A stretch of 64,000 nt of DNA from Chrysomallon squamiferum (GCA_012295275.1 CM022673.1:15773810-15837809); one strand, 5' to 3'; positions 1-44,974 are shown, counted from the stretch's first letter. Numbers and translations: made by a program. The notes: generated by a model not told the origin, from the sequence alone.

Positions 1-352
1 TCTTTTCTTTCTTTAAATAATAAGAAATAAAAGAACAAACTTCAGCCATATTATCCTGGCTGTGTGTTTTGAAAAATTCTTCACTGGATACCCCCGACCA
101 TCATAAACAACCCTTGTCTTCTTGCTGCGCACAGTGATTATGTGCAGCTAAAAAGCAATTTCATGCTTTTCGTATTTGAGCATGTTTCTCATAGGTGAGG
201 GATTCTTGCTGGTGTATTTCTTTTTTAACCTTCTTTTCTTTCTTCCACCCCAATCTTTACATTTCTGTAGCTTTTGTGTATTCATCCTCTTTTCTCTGTG
301 AAAATCTTCTCTTTTTTTGTAACACTGAGATCTGTGGAGAAATATAATCGGA

Positions 353-354
<2 letters not shown>

Positions 355-397
<43 letters not shown>

Positions 398-424
398 ATA
401 TGTATGTGTGTGTGTGTATGTATG

Positions 425-458
<34 letters not shown>

Positions 459-500
459 TGTATTTACGTATGTATATATATTATATATATATATATAGGT
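355..500. repeat. (TG)n/(TATG)n/(TA)n compound microsatellite
   Basis: About 15 TG units are followed by TATG tetramers and a TATATA tail. Open frames over it on both strands (poly Cys-Val, poly Tyr-Ile-His) are artefacts of the repeat. Confidence 0.95.
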
Positions 501-2411
501 AGGTAGCTGGTATTTAGCTAGATATCTACATGTATGTAGGTATGAATCTCTGAGTGTGTGTGTGAATGGATCTGATATATATGACAATATGAATGTAATT
601 ATTTGTTTCTTTTTGGTATTTAGTCATATACTTAATTTGCGTATTTAATTTTTAAAATAATTTAAAATAAAAATGAAACTACCATACTAACCTTTGCTGG
701 GTTTTCTTTTGAGAAAATAAATATTATAAGCTTACTTAATTACTACGTTAGGGAATCAATAGGGAATAAGTACAATACTCGACTCTCACTAACGTTAACC
801 AATCCAGGAAACCGTTACAAACGAACACACCTTAGATATTATCTGTCTGGTTAAACTGTTCACATCCTGAAGTCTTTTCAAAACACCTAATGCCAATAAT
901 ATAATGTTATAATAATGTTTACTAACAAAGCTAATCTAATATATAGTGCTTCTTATGAATTCACAACTTCACAAAATAATGTACTATCGGCTTGCCTGTC
1001 GCATAATATATAAATTTATTATTTATGTTAATTTAGTCTTCAGCTTTGGCTAGAAATGACACTTGCATTGTAGTTTAGAATTTAATTTTCTGATCTCAGT
1101 TAGATATACTGAATTTTCTTTATAATTCTGTTTAAAAATTTCGATTATATAACCAAAGATTAATGTCACTGAAAATGACATTTAGAAATAGTTTACTGTT
1201 ACATTAATTTCTTTCTTCATAACATGTAGTGAAAATATGTATCTGAAGGTAAGATAATATGTAGTAAATTTTCTTATATTTAAGTTTATATTATACTGTA
1301 TATATTGAAACAAAGAGAGTTTACTTCCCTGAAGGATTTTTGCTGTTGTTTTTGTTTCTCTCTGATGTTCGGTTGTTTTTGTTTTGTTTTTGTTTGTTTG
1401 TTGTTGCTGGGTTTTTTTTTTTGTCTTTTTTTTTTTTTATTGTTGTTGTTGTTTTTGTATTTATTTTGTTTTTGTTTGTTTTGTTTATTGTTTTGTTTTT
1501 TGAGAGAGAAAGAGAGAGAGCACAGAGTGCGAATAAGAGGTAGGCATGTATATGAGTATCTCTGTGTGTGTGTGTGTGGTTGTATGGGTGTAATATTTTG
1601 CATCAGAATTTTGTAAGCTAATACACACGTATCTTGTGTGAAAATACTCACACATACTCGCTCAGGACAGCAACACTGAAAATGTGTCTGAGGTCATGCT
1701 AAAAGTTCTGCCATTTCGACTGATTGCGTGAAACGCTACACCACTCACAATGGCGAGAACAAAAAGCCGAACTCAGACAACACAACCTTTTTACGAGGTT
1801 AAGACTTCAGCTTTTATGTTCTCCAGTGTTTTGCTTACATCAATTAAAGAACTCTAAAGTTGTAATTGAATTTTACAATGTGATATTTTTTTTTACAACA
1901 TGGTTATTGCTGCTATCACCACAGACGAGAAACAGTCATACGAATCCTTGTATCGCTCTCTTAATTAAATCGACGAAAGAAAATTCGTCTGCCAATCTTT
2001 TTTTTTCACTTTTTTTTTCAATTTCGGATAATGTGTCTGCAGTTTATGACCAAACCTCATTATGCTGTTACGAGTCACGTGTTATCTACGGCAGCGCGAA
2101 CGTGGGAACTCAAATGAGTGATGCTCGAGCTTCTGACCTTGACCGGAGATCAACAGCCAGTAAGAGGTCATCAAAATTAATTCCAACAAAGGGAGCAAGC
2201 AAAGTTTACGTAAAAAAAAGATTTACCAGAAAAAATGTTTTTAACTTTTAGTTCTTTTATTTTCTTTCCTTCTTTCTTTCTTTTTATTATTATTATTTTT
2301 TTTTTTTTAACCTTGATTCAGCGAAAAAGGTGTAACATGGTTACAAATTAGCTATAAATTCGGTTCACACGGTTACTAAAATGTAATTATCAGTGCCTTT
2401 AAGCAGAGTGC

Positions 2412-2414
<3 letters not shown>

Positions 2415-2493
<79 letters not shown>
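2415..2493. repeat. (GA)n microsatellite
   Basis: Uninterrupted GA dinucleotides for about 79 bp, one of five long GA arrays in the window. No coding frame is implied. Confidence 0.97.
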
Positions 2494-2496
<3 letters not shown>

Positions 2497-3170
2497 AATT
2501 TTGGAAGTATAAAATCTAACATGAAATTTGTTGGTTTAAAACACAGCTCGTTTCGATTGTCACCTAGAAATTAATTATGTATGCCTTTTAGCGTATCTTA
2601 TAACCAGCATGTATGGACAACAAACAGTGTTTGTTTTGTGAGTTTTGTGGGGGATTGGGTAGGGCGGGTTGGGTTTCGTTGTAGGTATTTTTTTTTTTTG
2701 TTATTTTTTGTTGTTTGTTTGTTTTTCAGTCAAACAAAACCACTCCGTTTCACTATTCATATTACTTGATGAATTATAACTAATCCAAGAAACAAACAAA
2801 ATATGTGCATGGATCTTCCTTGACATGCCACTAATCCAAATAAACACGTCTACTTTTAGTCCCACGCACGTCGGAGTACTTAACGACTGTAAGCGAAACA
2901 ATTTTTACTGTTTACGAAAACTATCGATAATGTCCGACACAAATACTCGAAGAGAATGAGAAGTAAATCTCTGTTGTTGAAAAATGCTGCAAGGACATTT
3001 AAGGTGACAGTGAGCAATGGGGTGACGCTTTTTCCTTTCACCTGAGCAATAAGGAAACCAGGTGGAAAATGTAATAAAAATTACTTACTTCAAGTAAGCC
3101 TCGTGATAGAATTATATACTCAAAAGTACATACCTAGGAGTTCGAGTGAGCGAACAAATACGTATATACG

Positions 3171-3173
<3 letters not shown>

Positions 3174-3242
<69 letters not shown>
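3174..3242. repeat. (GA)n microsatellite
   Basis: Uninterrupted GA run of about 68 bp. The Arg-Glu and Leu-Ser repeat frames over it are artefacts. A shorter GAGAGA run follows at 3345-3357. Confidence 0.97.
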
Positions 3243-3246
<4 letters not shown>

Positions 3247-3627
3247 AAAAAAAGAATAGAAATACAGGAACGTATTTCTTTTATCGGATATAATGAATTC
3301 TCTGTCATAAAAGGCTCTTTATTCTGTTCGTTTCAGCTTCACTCGAGAGAGAGAGAGAAATATATCGGTGTACAGAATAACAAAGATGTACACACAAACA
3401 TAGACACTAACTCGCTTTTATATACATAAGGTCTTATTTCATTAAAAATCTGAGTTGGATTCGGTTATAAAGTTTTTTAAATTAATCAGTTCTGTTTATT
3501 TTCAAGTACGTCTAGCTGGCTTCGTAACGTATCGAAGACAGAGACTATTTGGTTTATCAAAAAGCACTTACTTCAGATACAGTAACTGAAAACAGCTAAC
3601 AAAATAACAGCTTTTAAACAAAAACTA

Positions 3628-3690
3628 CCAGTAATCGAACTCTGTACCTATGATCAAACAAACGAAGCGTCTTAACCACAATATTACCTC
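3628..3690 (-). mobile_element. tRNA-derived SINE head, decayed
   Basis: On the minus strand the block has a box A-like stretch with TGTGGTTAAGACGC (about 3667-3683) and, about 30 nt further on, a box B-like AGAGTTCGATTAC (3631-3644), the spacing of an internal pol III promoter. No tail or target-site duplication was identified. A diverged tRNA pseudogene is the alternative. Confidence 0.5.
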
Positions 3691-5415
3691 TGATTAATGC
3701 CACTTCTCTAACCAAACATAAAGCACATTAAAAATGACGCCTGGCGTACCTGACTGAGATCTCAGCAGGCCAATTGAAAAACGCTAACAAGAATCTGTCA
3801 GCAGAACCAATTAAAGTCTTAGCGAAGATCGTGGAAAGGAAATAACCAAGATCCTCCCTACTCATTTGATTCTTTTGTCCAAGCAGAGGCATAAAGAATG
3901 AGGCGGAATGCATTTTAGCCAGGACGCTGAACAAAGCATTGAGAGGTGCGACATGGCGGGTTTGCCTGGCTAATAATTTACAGTCACAAGACTCGAAAAT
4001 AAATCCATGGATTCTGCGTGGATGTTTTTTGTGTGTTGATTAATGCCTCGTAGTGGATCTCGATCTGGATAGAATTCCTGTAGGTTTATTCTACGTAGGC
4101 TGTGAAAATGAAAGGGACAATTATTTTAGAATGTATGTATGAGTGAGTTTGCGAAAGAGTGTTTTGGTGCGTGAGTGTATGAATGTATGTAACACATATT
4201 TATGTATAAGTATATATTTACGTACTAATGTGCATAAGCCAATTTCTGCCTGTACACATATTTATTTGAATTTAAGAATTTTGTGTTTATAATATATATT
4301 TGTACATGTATGTATGTATGTATGTATGTATGTTTGTTTTATGCATCCATAATCTATATAATGTGTCTGTATACAAAGTAAATGTATGTAAGTATTAAAC
4401 TGTATATATTTATATAAAAAAAGACAGAAACACATGACTGTATAATATGCATGCTGCTACACTGTGTGTTAGTCAGTGATGTACGTGTGCGAGTTGTGTG
4501 TGTGGTCTGGCTGAGATTAGTGAGATGATCTGGTGTCGCGGCAATTTCAATTTCTCACATAACTCACCAGCAAGAACACCAGCCTGGACACTTAGCGTAA
4601 TCTGCCCATTGTGCGTAGAGTCAAAGTTAAAACAGACAAATGATTCTGACGCCAAGTTTACACTTATTCTCTTTCTTGCAGTTTATCAAATGACATGCAA
4701 ATTGATTTCCAAGCGTAATCTGTGTTCTTTCTTTCTTCTTCTTTTCTTCCTAAAGGTGAAGAAAAAAAGACGAAAAAAAAAAGATATATATAAAGGATTT
4801 TTTAAAGTGAAATAGGAGAATGTTTCAACATTGGTGATACAGTTCGGAACCGTTGAAACATGTTGATTCATTTTATCTGCGAATCTTGGCCATCAGAGCT
4901 CAAAAAGGCCCCTAAGCCATGATCTGAAGCTTTTCCTGATTCGCTCTTGAGATAATAACACGGGCCCTGAAAACGATATTGTTCTGCAGATAATGGATTA
5001 AGATTAGCTGCTAATTAGCGTTTTGGATTAAAGGTCACGTGCTTAAGTTAATCTGATATAGGGATGATTTCATGGTGAGCGATGCAGGTGCTGAAAGGGA
5101 GTTATTATGTGTGTGTGGGTGCCTGTGGAAATGTTTTTTTCGGCAGGGCTGGATTATTATAATTTTTTTTTTTTCAAATGCTAAACAATTATTAAAGAAA
5201 ATAGCGCAAGAAAATAGGATATAAAAATAATTTCTGAATCATATGCTCACTCACGCAAACACACGCACACACACACATACATACATACTTATTTACATGC
5301 ATACATACATAAATACCTACATATATATACATACATATATATATATATATATGGCAGATGTAACTAACGAACTATCTGCACCACGATTACTAAAAACAGA
5401 GCACTAAACGTAATA

Positions 5416-5847
5416 ATAATAACCTGAAGAAATTCTTCATGTCAAAGAGGGCATCACAAATCTGTCTTTTACCTACATCCACGCAAACAACCATCGACTA
5501 ACACGACAAAGAATCAGACAGGAAAAGAATTTGGAAACAAATAACCCCGAGAGGTTTGCCACAGAGCTGTAATAGCGATCAGCCCCGAAAAATACTATCT
5601 TACCTGTATCCAGCGAAATACCTGTCAACGGAAAAGATTAAAACAGAGAGGTGAGAAAAATAACCTCAAGAAATTCATCATGGCCTCATTGTGAAAGAGA
5701 TCAGCCTGAAGCAGGTTTTCACCTACAACCACGTACACATAAACACACACAAACTTTCTATTTAAACAATCCTGGGTAATGGAGATGCGGAAAAAATACA
5801 AACAGCGACTGATTACCTGTCAACGGACAAGATTAAAACCGAAAGTT
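5416..5847. repeat. Imperfect tandem duplication, about 200-240 bp unit
   Basis: The stretch from AATAACCTGAAGAAATTC near 5417 to ACCTACATCCACG near 5483 recurs at 5659-5734 with changes, and ACCTGTCAACGGAAAAGATT near 5620 recurs near 5814 as ACCTGTCAACGGACAAGATT. The two pairs lie in the same order, about 240 and 195 bp apart, so this is an old two-copy tandem duplication with internal indels. Confidence 0.75.
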
Positions 5848-6012
5848 TAAAAAGACAGAACAGAAGATTAAAAAGATAACATAAAAAGGAGTAAAAAGAC
5901 AAAACAGAAGATTAAAAAGATAAAATAAAAAGATTAAAAAGACAAAATGGAAGATTAAAAAGATAAAATAAAAAGATTAACAACACAAAATAGGAGATTA
6001 AAAAGAAAAAAC
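5846..6012. repeat. About 43 bp A-rich minisatellite
   Basis: Four imperfect units alternate AGATTAAAAAGACAAAAC-type and AGATTAAAAAGATAAAAT-type segments. The array directly follows the duplicated block and seems to have grown from its GATTAAAA end. Confidence 0.8.
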
Positions 6013-6389
6013 AAGAAAAAAAACCAGCTACTTTTTTTAAAATTCTTCCTGGAGTATGTTATAAGAAAAAACAGCCCTGAGCCGGATCACAGTTGAAACA
6101 CAAGAAATAAAAAAGATGATATCTCTTTTCTTAAACACTGATGGTCAGTTTTGAGCTAAAACACACATTTACAGGTACTGTGTTGCACAGTGGCGGTGCG
6201 ATGTGAACCGATTCAGGGGATGTTTATATTTTAGTACGTGAAAAACTACAAAAGAACTCGTATAAATGTCAATGAGTGTTTTGATGATACTGCTTTGGGC
6301 AAGAAATTAGAAAACAGCATGTTTTAATGTCATTATATTATCATGTATTTAATATAAATATATGGTTTATGCGCCATATATAGTTATAC

Positions 6390-6730
6390 ACACTCTCGTA
6401 CATACAGACACATACATATATACTTCATACATACATACAAACATATCCGCATATAGAAATACACACACATAATACATACATAAATATGTACATATATAAA
6501 TATTCATACACATAAGCACATACGCAGCTACGCACTCACGCACACCAACACACATAAATACAGATATATGTATACACAAATACACATATATACACTCACT
6601 CACTCACACACTGACACATACGCATACACACACACACACACCAACACGTATATGTATATGTATGTATATACAGATACAAACACAATTATATATATGTAGA
6701 TATATATAGATAGATATACACACGTACACA
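6390..6730. repeat. (TACA)n/(CA)n compound microsatellite region
   Basis: Interrupted TACA, CACA and ATAC motifs over about 340 bp, with a purer CA stretch near 6626-6642. The open frames over it are artefacts. Confidence 0.85.
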
Positions 6731-7926
6731 TTACAACGATAAAAATAAATACAGACAGAAGTCACACAAGCGTGATTACCTATAATCCTTTAATTGTGAC
6801 AGGTGACGGCAAAACAAGTAATGTGTACACTTCATTTCCCAGTCAGCCGTTTGTGACGGGCAGCACAAAACAACACACACCGCGCCTCGAAAAACATTTA
6901 AAACCGTTTATCTTTGTTTATAAGCCTGAATAAATGTTTAACGAGGCTTCTTCTCTCTCTGAATTACTATTTTACTGTTTTCTGTATAAATAAAAGTTTG
7001 TGTACGATATATTTATATATATGAATAGAGATGATAATAAATTTTATGGTTGACCGTGTGTATTCGCAATTTACTTACATATCTGCACGCATGGTTACAG
7101 AAATACTTTTATACGTACATAAGTACTACATACGTACAAACTTACATACGTAGATACATAAGTAAGTACATGTATATATATGCTCATAAACATGCATACA
7201 TATATACATACATACCTATACATACATCCTTTTTACCTACATACCTACATACCTAAATATAAAATAATTACACAGACACACATGTCTAAAAGCATGTACA
7301 TACATCTGATTTCTTGCAAAGTCACTAAGCGGCTATATCCACCCAGTATATCGGTTACACAGAAACAATGGAGTACAACAGACAGTTTTTGCTCCCCTGA
7401 ACAACGAGATGTATCATCCTGACAATCGAGTTTTATCATCCAGATCATCAGCAGACGACAATTTAAACTCAAGGAATGTGTTCTTGAATTCCGCCTATCT
7501 CTCAGCGATCCGCGGTCTCGTTTCTTCTTCTAGCGACCATGCGAGATTTTTAGCACATACAGCCGTGAGGTTGTAAATCAGACGATAAGAGTGAAATAAA
7601 AATGATTTTTTCTCTTTTATTTTGTAGAGTGGCCGAAGAGTGAGGAATGATGTGGTGTGATGTGTTTGTTTTAGCCTGTCTTTTGTTTATGTATCTGTTT
7701 CTTTGTTTTTATATATATATATATGAGTGTTTGTGTGTGTGTGTGTGTGAATACGTCCGTTCTTCAGTATACATTGTATAAGAGTATATATGTATCGATA
7801 TATGGATCAATGGATACATCTGTGTAGGATGGATGGATGTCTGTGAATTTGTAACTGTAATATATTTATATATTAAAGGATGTTATAAAAAACAGCTTCT
7901 TTTTCTCTTTATTATCATCATGATCA

Positions 7927-7927
<1 letters not shown>

Positions 7928-7975
<48 letters not shown>

Positions 7976-7976
7976 G
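7928..7976. repeat. (ATT)n array abutting a 3' splice site
   Basis: About 16 ATT units end within four bases of the TTGCAG acceptor of the first visible exon of the F5/8 type C gene, so the array takes the place of the usual polypyrimidine tract. Confidence 0.95.
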
Positions 7977-7979
7977 CAG

Positions 7980-38909
<30,930 letters not shown>

Positions 38910-39403
38910 TGAGGCTAGTACCTGTTTAATTATTCAAGAACCTGTAGACAAGGGACATTCTTGAAGCCGGACAATTTTGCCGGCAACAACAAATTACAAA
39001 GGGTAAATCATTGGGAAAATTATTGCTTTTGCGTAATATTTTTTTAATTTCTTTTAAAAACAACAAAAAACAACAACAATAGCAACAAGAAGGAAAAAAA
39101 CTAATACATATAGGCTTCTATAATGGACTGTTACCGTGATGTGACCTTGAACTTTAAATAATTATTGAGGTCAGTGATTCTGTTAAAGGATATTTTTACA
39201 ACGAAAAAAAAAGGATTTTTTAATGTGAATGTTTAGTATGATATGCATCGTAGGATTGCAGAAATGTTTCTTAAATTTGCCTTAAGACAAATAATTATTA
39301 AGGGGAATACCTGTGATGATTGATGTCATGTGTTCAAAACAAGAGAAGATAACCTACGGAGTGTTGTTAAAAGACCCCTCGTCAAGAAACTTTATTCTAC
39401 GCC

Positions 39404-39796
39404 AGCATAATACGATTATGATGGACTGTATTAATTTAACCTGTTTAAAAGAACAACAGCTGATTTAGTAGGAACTGTATTCACATATTACGTTAAAACA
39501 GCTGAACAGTATCAACTCGGGTGGGCTTTGTTCGTTTAATACCTTAAAACAGCTGGTTTAATACGATTCTGAAGGACTGTTCCATGCAATGCGTTAAAAC
39601 AGATGAGTCATTACGATTCTGATGGACTGTATTCGTTTAATACGAAAAGCAGCTGTTTTAACGTGTTTTTGATGGACTGTATTAATGATACGTAAAAACA
39701 GCTGATTGCGGTGGACTGTACTTACAATACGTAAACACTGCTGATTTAATATGATTCAAATGGATTATATTCACGTAATATGTAAAGCAGCTGTAC
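39404..39796. repeat. Minisatellite, about eight units of 47-60 bp
   Basis: Units follow the pattern ACGATTCTGATGGACTGTATT, then a spacer such as CGTTTAATACG, then AAAACAGCTGATTT. Most units carry the palindrome CAGCTG. The array starts about 0.5 kb after the stop of the F5/8C gene. Confidence 0.8.
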
Positions 39797-39944
39797 TATT
39801 GGTATCTTATGCACATACAACTTCGATATATATTCTCTTTTACTTTTCTTGTTTTATTTCTTTTTATCATAATTAAATTATTATTTGTTATTATTTCTTT
39901 TGACTCTTGATGATGCATAATACGGCTTTTACTTACATGCATAA

Positions 39945-39950
39945 AATAAA
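39945..39950 (+). terminator. Candidate polyadenylation signal of the F5/8C gene
   Basis: First canonical AATAAA I see in the 3' flank, about 1.04 kb after the stop. No downstream GT element was checked. Confidence 0.25.
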
Positions 39951-40809
39951 AACGTATGAAATAATCGTACAATAGAATTTTTATTATTATTATTATTATT
40001 TTAATTTATTTATTTATTTATTTATTTATTTATTTTCTTTCCTTATTATGCTTCTTTTTTATCTATATTTTTATTATTTTATTTTAATTCATTGATATCA
40101 AGAAAAATATGCCTGCATTATAATTTTAATTTCAGTGAAAATCAGCTGTTTTTCTTCTGCCTACTGAGAAAGAAATAGGCATAAGGTTTATGTAATATAT
40201 AATATTTTAATTATTATCTATCATAATAAATATAGGAACTAAAAACATTTTAAAAGAAATATATACGTATACTTATAAGCCATGGAGAGTTCGTGTATGG
40301 ATTCATATTTAGTGACTGTAATTATATTATTATTACGTAATGAAGTATTCATTCAACTCCATAACAACTAACAGTATACGCACTCATGACGTCATCAGAT
40401 TAGTAGCTATCGTATTTCCAGTCTCTTTTATAATAGAGAGTGTTCTGTGAGGATAGGTAAATATTTAAAAGAAGGATTTAAAGGGAATGTAACATAAAAT
40501 AGGGCAGATAATAACAAGGGGAAACAATCCACTAATTTATTTGGCACGTCCGCCCCTACTAACTTAAATATATTACAAAATATATTTTGTTTTTGTGTTG
40601 TTTCCTTTTATTATTTATTTAATTTTGTTTTTGTTTTTGTTTTTCTTCTCTTGTTTAACCAGTTATTGCCTTAAATGGGTACAAAACAAATATGCAAAAT
40701 TATCATTTTAATGTTCGTCATTGTAAAACTGTGTTGTTTATTTGTTATGTAATATGAGACAGGCTTTGGTAATTAAGCGACTATGTAATAGATTTATTAT
40801 TAATTATTA

Positions 40810-40857
<48 letters not shown>

Positions 40858-42179
40858 TAGCTTTCATTTCCGTATTTCCAAATTTAATCATGTAAATGGT
40901 GACCCGACTTTGTGAACAGACTTATGATCTGAAACTTTAAAGCCATACTTATTATGCTAAATAATATTATTTCTTTGAGATAAATCATTGGGTTAATAGA
41001 TATTTTTGAAACATATATATCATGCAGGGTCATCCACTACATTTACTGTTATTGATTACATATCTGCACAGTGTAAAAGGATAAAAAGGATAACACAATT
41101 AGCTGTGAATGTAGAACTACAAAACTAATGTATGCTTCCAAAAACACACAATTTATGCAGGAGAGAGCTATAATGCTTTTTGTTTTAATTATTACTGTTA
41201 TTGTTTTCAAACGACATTAACGTCTAACCCTGTCGGGCAGCTATCAAATTATTCAGCCTATCTCACAGTGAACATATTCAGAGCAACAATGCAAATGGCG
41301 TAACTTCCGATACTAACTTCCGGAATGTTTGATGAATAATGTTTCAAGCTTAGAGAAGCCTGTCATTTAATTATAAGTGGTCAAATAGTAGGAAAATATT
41401 CACAGTTAATTAAAATTTTGGCGTTTTTTCAGTAGTGTTTTCATAGAGATTAAATCAAATCTAGGCATTAGAAAAAGATTTGGAAATTTAGAGAAATCGT
41501 TGCAGATTTATGTAAATGTTTCATTATTATCGAATGAATTGCAAATAAAAATCACTTTTAAGAAATTAATACAAACAAATATGAAGCTAATACATGGATG
41601 GACGCCCCAAGTACTTGTGAGATAGGCAGATAAGATAATATATGAACATATCGATATTAATATATTTATATTAATGCTACATATTCTGAAACAAATCAGA
41701 TAAAACTAAGAGATTCCCTCCATATAAAAAATAAATAAATAAATAAATACTTTTATTAATATCCTGTTTTTCATCAAACTATAATTTAATTCAGAATGTC
41801 CTTCAGTAGTTGTAAATGTTTGTTTATATATGATTATTATTTTTATTTTTTTAGTATGTTGTCATGAAAATGGGGTAATTCGATGCTCTTTTTTTTCTTC
41901 TTCTTCTTCCTTATGAACAAAATTAATATTATGTTTAAGAAACTAAACTTGTTTTTCATTAGCAGATTTTCTTTACTGTTGGAATCTGATACTATTTTGT
42001 ACAGTACTTATAACTTTGAACTAGTATATGCTGTGGTAACATACTCTGGCCGGCGGTGACGTAATGATTCTGCAAAGCATTGCCAAAATATTCATTGCGG
42101 AACTGCCAGTGATTGGTCCGTTGGACGGCCAAGACCTTGTAACCAATATAATTAATTAGGATTAGAAAATTTTGAACTG

Positions 42180-42224
<45 letters not shown>

Positions 42225-43759
42225 GTTATTATTATTATTATTATTATTGCCGGTAGTTTAAAATGATGACATAGATTTTTTGCTGAACAGACGAAAACAA
42301 AACCCATTAAACTGCATACGACCTTTTAACTAACAGACTAATCTATATGTATACCTCAAAGTGCATAATTTATTTATTGTTGTATATATTAGAAATATTG
42401 TTTGTAAAATGGTGCATATATCATATTATTGTGTTGATATTATTTTGTCCTAAAAAAACAATTTGTATTAAGTGAATCAGTGTTTTTAATTTTGTGTTTT
42501 AAAGAAAACAACAACATGTTTTGTTATTTTAGAAGTGGTGCTGCAGTTATTCGTTTTGTATAATAAATGAAAAACAAATTAATTGATTAAAAGTTTTGTT
42601 TCAGATAATATAATCTTCTAAAAAAAAATTGTAAGTTTTTATGTAAAGGATTATTAATTTTATCTTAACAATTGCTAGGCTTCATTATTTATTGCCAGTA
42701 TTTAAAATGCATTATATAATATAATTTATTTCAGAAATTTTAACCAATTTACTTTTATTACGAAACAATTTCATGCCTTTTTTAATTTTATTTTTTATTT
42801 TTAATTTTTATTTTAATTATTTTTATTATTTTTATTTTTTTATTATTATTTTTTTTAATCGTTGTAAGAGTTCTTACATTTTGGGTCTTTCATGTGGAAT
42901 ACAGATAATATATGCACAGGTTAATTAACTCCTTCACTTTTTCAATATTAACCTTTGGATATTTCCGTTAATAATATTCTGATATTTTTTCTTTCTACCA
43001 CTTCAGTTAGGCCTCAGAATAAAAGCACTTCGGCAGTCATTTGAATAAGATGACTTCAGTTAGGTTCGCGAATAGGGCGATGATTAGGGGTGAAACTGAG
43101 GCTTTTTATACCCCTTGTATTCGGACTAAACTTTGGTCTGAAAGAAACTGACCCAACGAATTAAGGGTCTATCTGAAACACTGTGCCTGATATACGTATA
43201 TATGCATATTTAATCGTACTAACCTTGGCCTTGTCAGGGTAATACTAGGTCAAGCATGTGTAAATCTTTTCTACCTCTTTTATTTAAGTAATTATGAAAT
43301 ATCAAGAGTAGTCTGTATGATTATCCTATCCTAGAGCCAAATAAAATGTTACTGGTTCTAAAATAAAATTTAATCCATTTCTCAAGATAAGATTAACGTA
43401 TGCCTGAATGGTAGAAACATTACTGAAATTAATGTAGTAATTAATTTGTTTAGTAATCTTGATATTTGAAATTGTTTTAATTTATTGTTAGTTATTAAAA
43501 CTGAAATTAAAATTAGTTGGTAAAATGATGAAGACAAGATATATAATTATAAAGAAATAATATCGCATAATGAACTTTTTCAAAGGATAACATAAATTTC
43601 TTTTAATAAAATTATTCTTCAATTATTTTTTTGTTGTTGTTTGGGGGATTTTTTGTTTATTTATTTATTGGGGGGGTTTGTTGTTGTTTTTCTTCTTTTT
43701 TTTTGTTCATTGTTGGTTTTTTTTTGGTTTGGGGGGTTTTATTGTTCTTTTTTGGTGGT

Positions 43760-43791
<32 letters not shown>

Positions 43792-44292
43792 CTCTCTCTC
43801 TCTCTCTTATATTATCATATAAATTTCATATCTTTATTTTTTACATAAAATTATTTTATTTCGATCACTTTTCTTTTGTATGCCTCTACATAGATCATGT
43901 TTTATAATAGTAACACACGACTTCAGATTGCTTATGGGTAATTAGTTATGGAAAATCTATTATAAAAAATGTAATAAATTCCTTGCCTGTGTATTATGTT
44001 TGTATTTTTGTTGATGTTTACGGCAGTACTGTTATTGTCCATATGTAAATAAGTAAGTTTATACCATGACTGTACTTCGATATTACCGTACTTCATCTAA
44101 TAAATAATAATGTTGTTTGAAAACGTTGTCTGTTGTTTGTTTGTTTTCTTTGTTTTGTTTTGTTCTTGTTGAACGTTTTATTTCATTACGAAGTATTTTA
44201 AGTTACAATTAATTTAAATTTCTGTTTTTGTTTGTTTGGAGAAAGGTGGGAGGTTTCCTTTGTTGTTGTTTTGTTAGTTGTTGTTTTGGGTT

Positions 44293-44308
<16 letters not shown>

Positions 44309-44324
<16 letters not shown>

Positions 44325-44333
44325 TTTATTATA

Positions 44334-44364
<31 letters not shown>

Positions 44365-44365
44365 T

Positions 44366-44406
<41 letters not shown>

Positions 44407-44422
44407 TTTCTACTACTACTAC

Positions 44423-44484
<62 letters not shown>
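44309..44484. repeat. (TTTA)n(ACT)n(ATT)n compound array
   Basis: TTTA units, about 30 ACT units with small interruptions, then about 22 ATT units. The poly-Tyr and poly-Thr frames over it are artefacts. Confidence 0.95.
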
Positions 44485-44486
<2 letters not shown>

Positions 44487-44931
44487 TGTGGTTGTTTTCG
44501 GTTTTGGGAAGGGTTTTATTTTTTTTACATTATTATTTATTATAAATGTTGTTTTTTTTTATATGTTTATGGTCTATAAACATAAATTATATGATTGTTT
44601 TACTATATTAGATTACTAATTAGGTAACTGAAAATTCACATGTTGTCTTATAAAACTCGTGAATGAATCAGAAAACTTATGTCTTGCAGTCAGTTTTGAC
44701 AAATATTGTCTATCCTGTGGATATTTTAAAAACATTCTTAACATGTGACGAATACAGTGGAAGTTATGTAGCCCAAGAAGGTCGGCAGCAGTCGCCGTAA
44801 TCTGATACGGACGACAGGGATGAAGTCTTCGACATCAGCAACAGTATTTTTCATATGCTTCCTGAGAAATCTGATCGTGGAAAATGATAATCAAATATAC
44901 TATTCTACTTAAAATATAGATATTTGATTTA

Positions 44932-44936
<5 letters not shown>

Positions 44937-44974
<38 letters not shown>

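Larger units (their letters stand above)
1..7979. other. Upstream region without a convincing exon
   Basis: No open frame here reads as protein outside low-complexity runs, and no exon with credible splice sites could be joined to the phase-1 acceptor at 7980. It holds (TG)n/(TATG)n at 355-500, T-rich DNA at 1380-1500, (GA)n arrays, a SINE head near 3630-3690, TACA/CACA blocks at 5259-5350 and 6390-6730, and an imperfect tandem duplication at 5416-6012. The missing 5' exons of the F5/8 type C gene either lie before the window or are too short to see. Confidence 0.6.

Noticed and set aside
1724-2251. 175-codon open frame on the plus strand
   Set aside because: The second half has mixed composition, but no domain pattern, start context or splice site supports it and it crosses T-rich tracts.
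3103-3429. Open frame with long Arg-Glu repeat
   Set aside because: It is the (GA)n array read in frame; no coding flanks. The same holds for 9624-9884 and 29507-29759.
39404-39796. CRISPR-like repeat array
   Set aside because: Units are diverged along their whole length without constant repeats and unique spacers, and the genome is eukaryotic; it is a minisatellite.
44228-44579. Open frames with poly-Tyr, poly-Thr and poly-Ile
   Set aside because: Products of ACT and ATT arrays. Similar frames at 12858, 13529, 26726, 35200, 36966, 38222, 55460 and 56426 are also artefacts outside the real exons.
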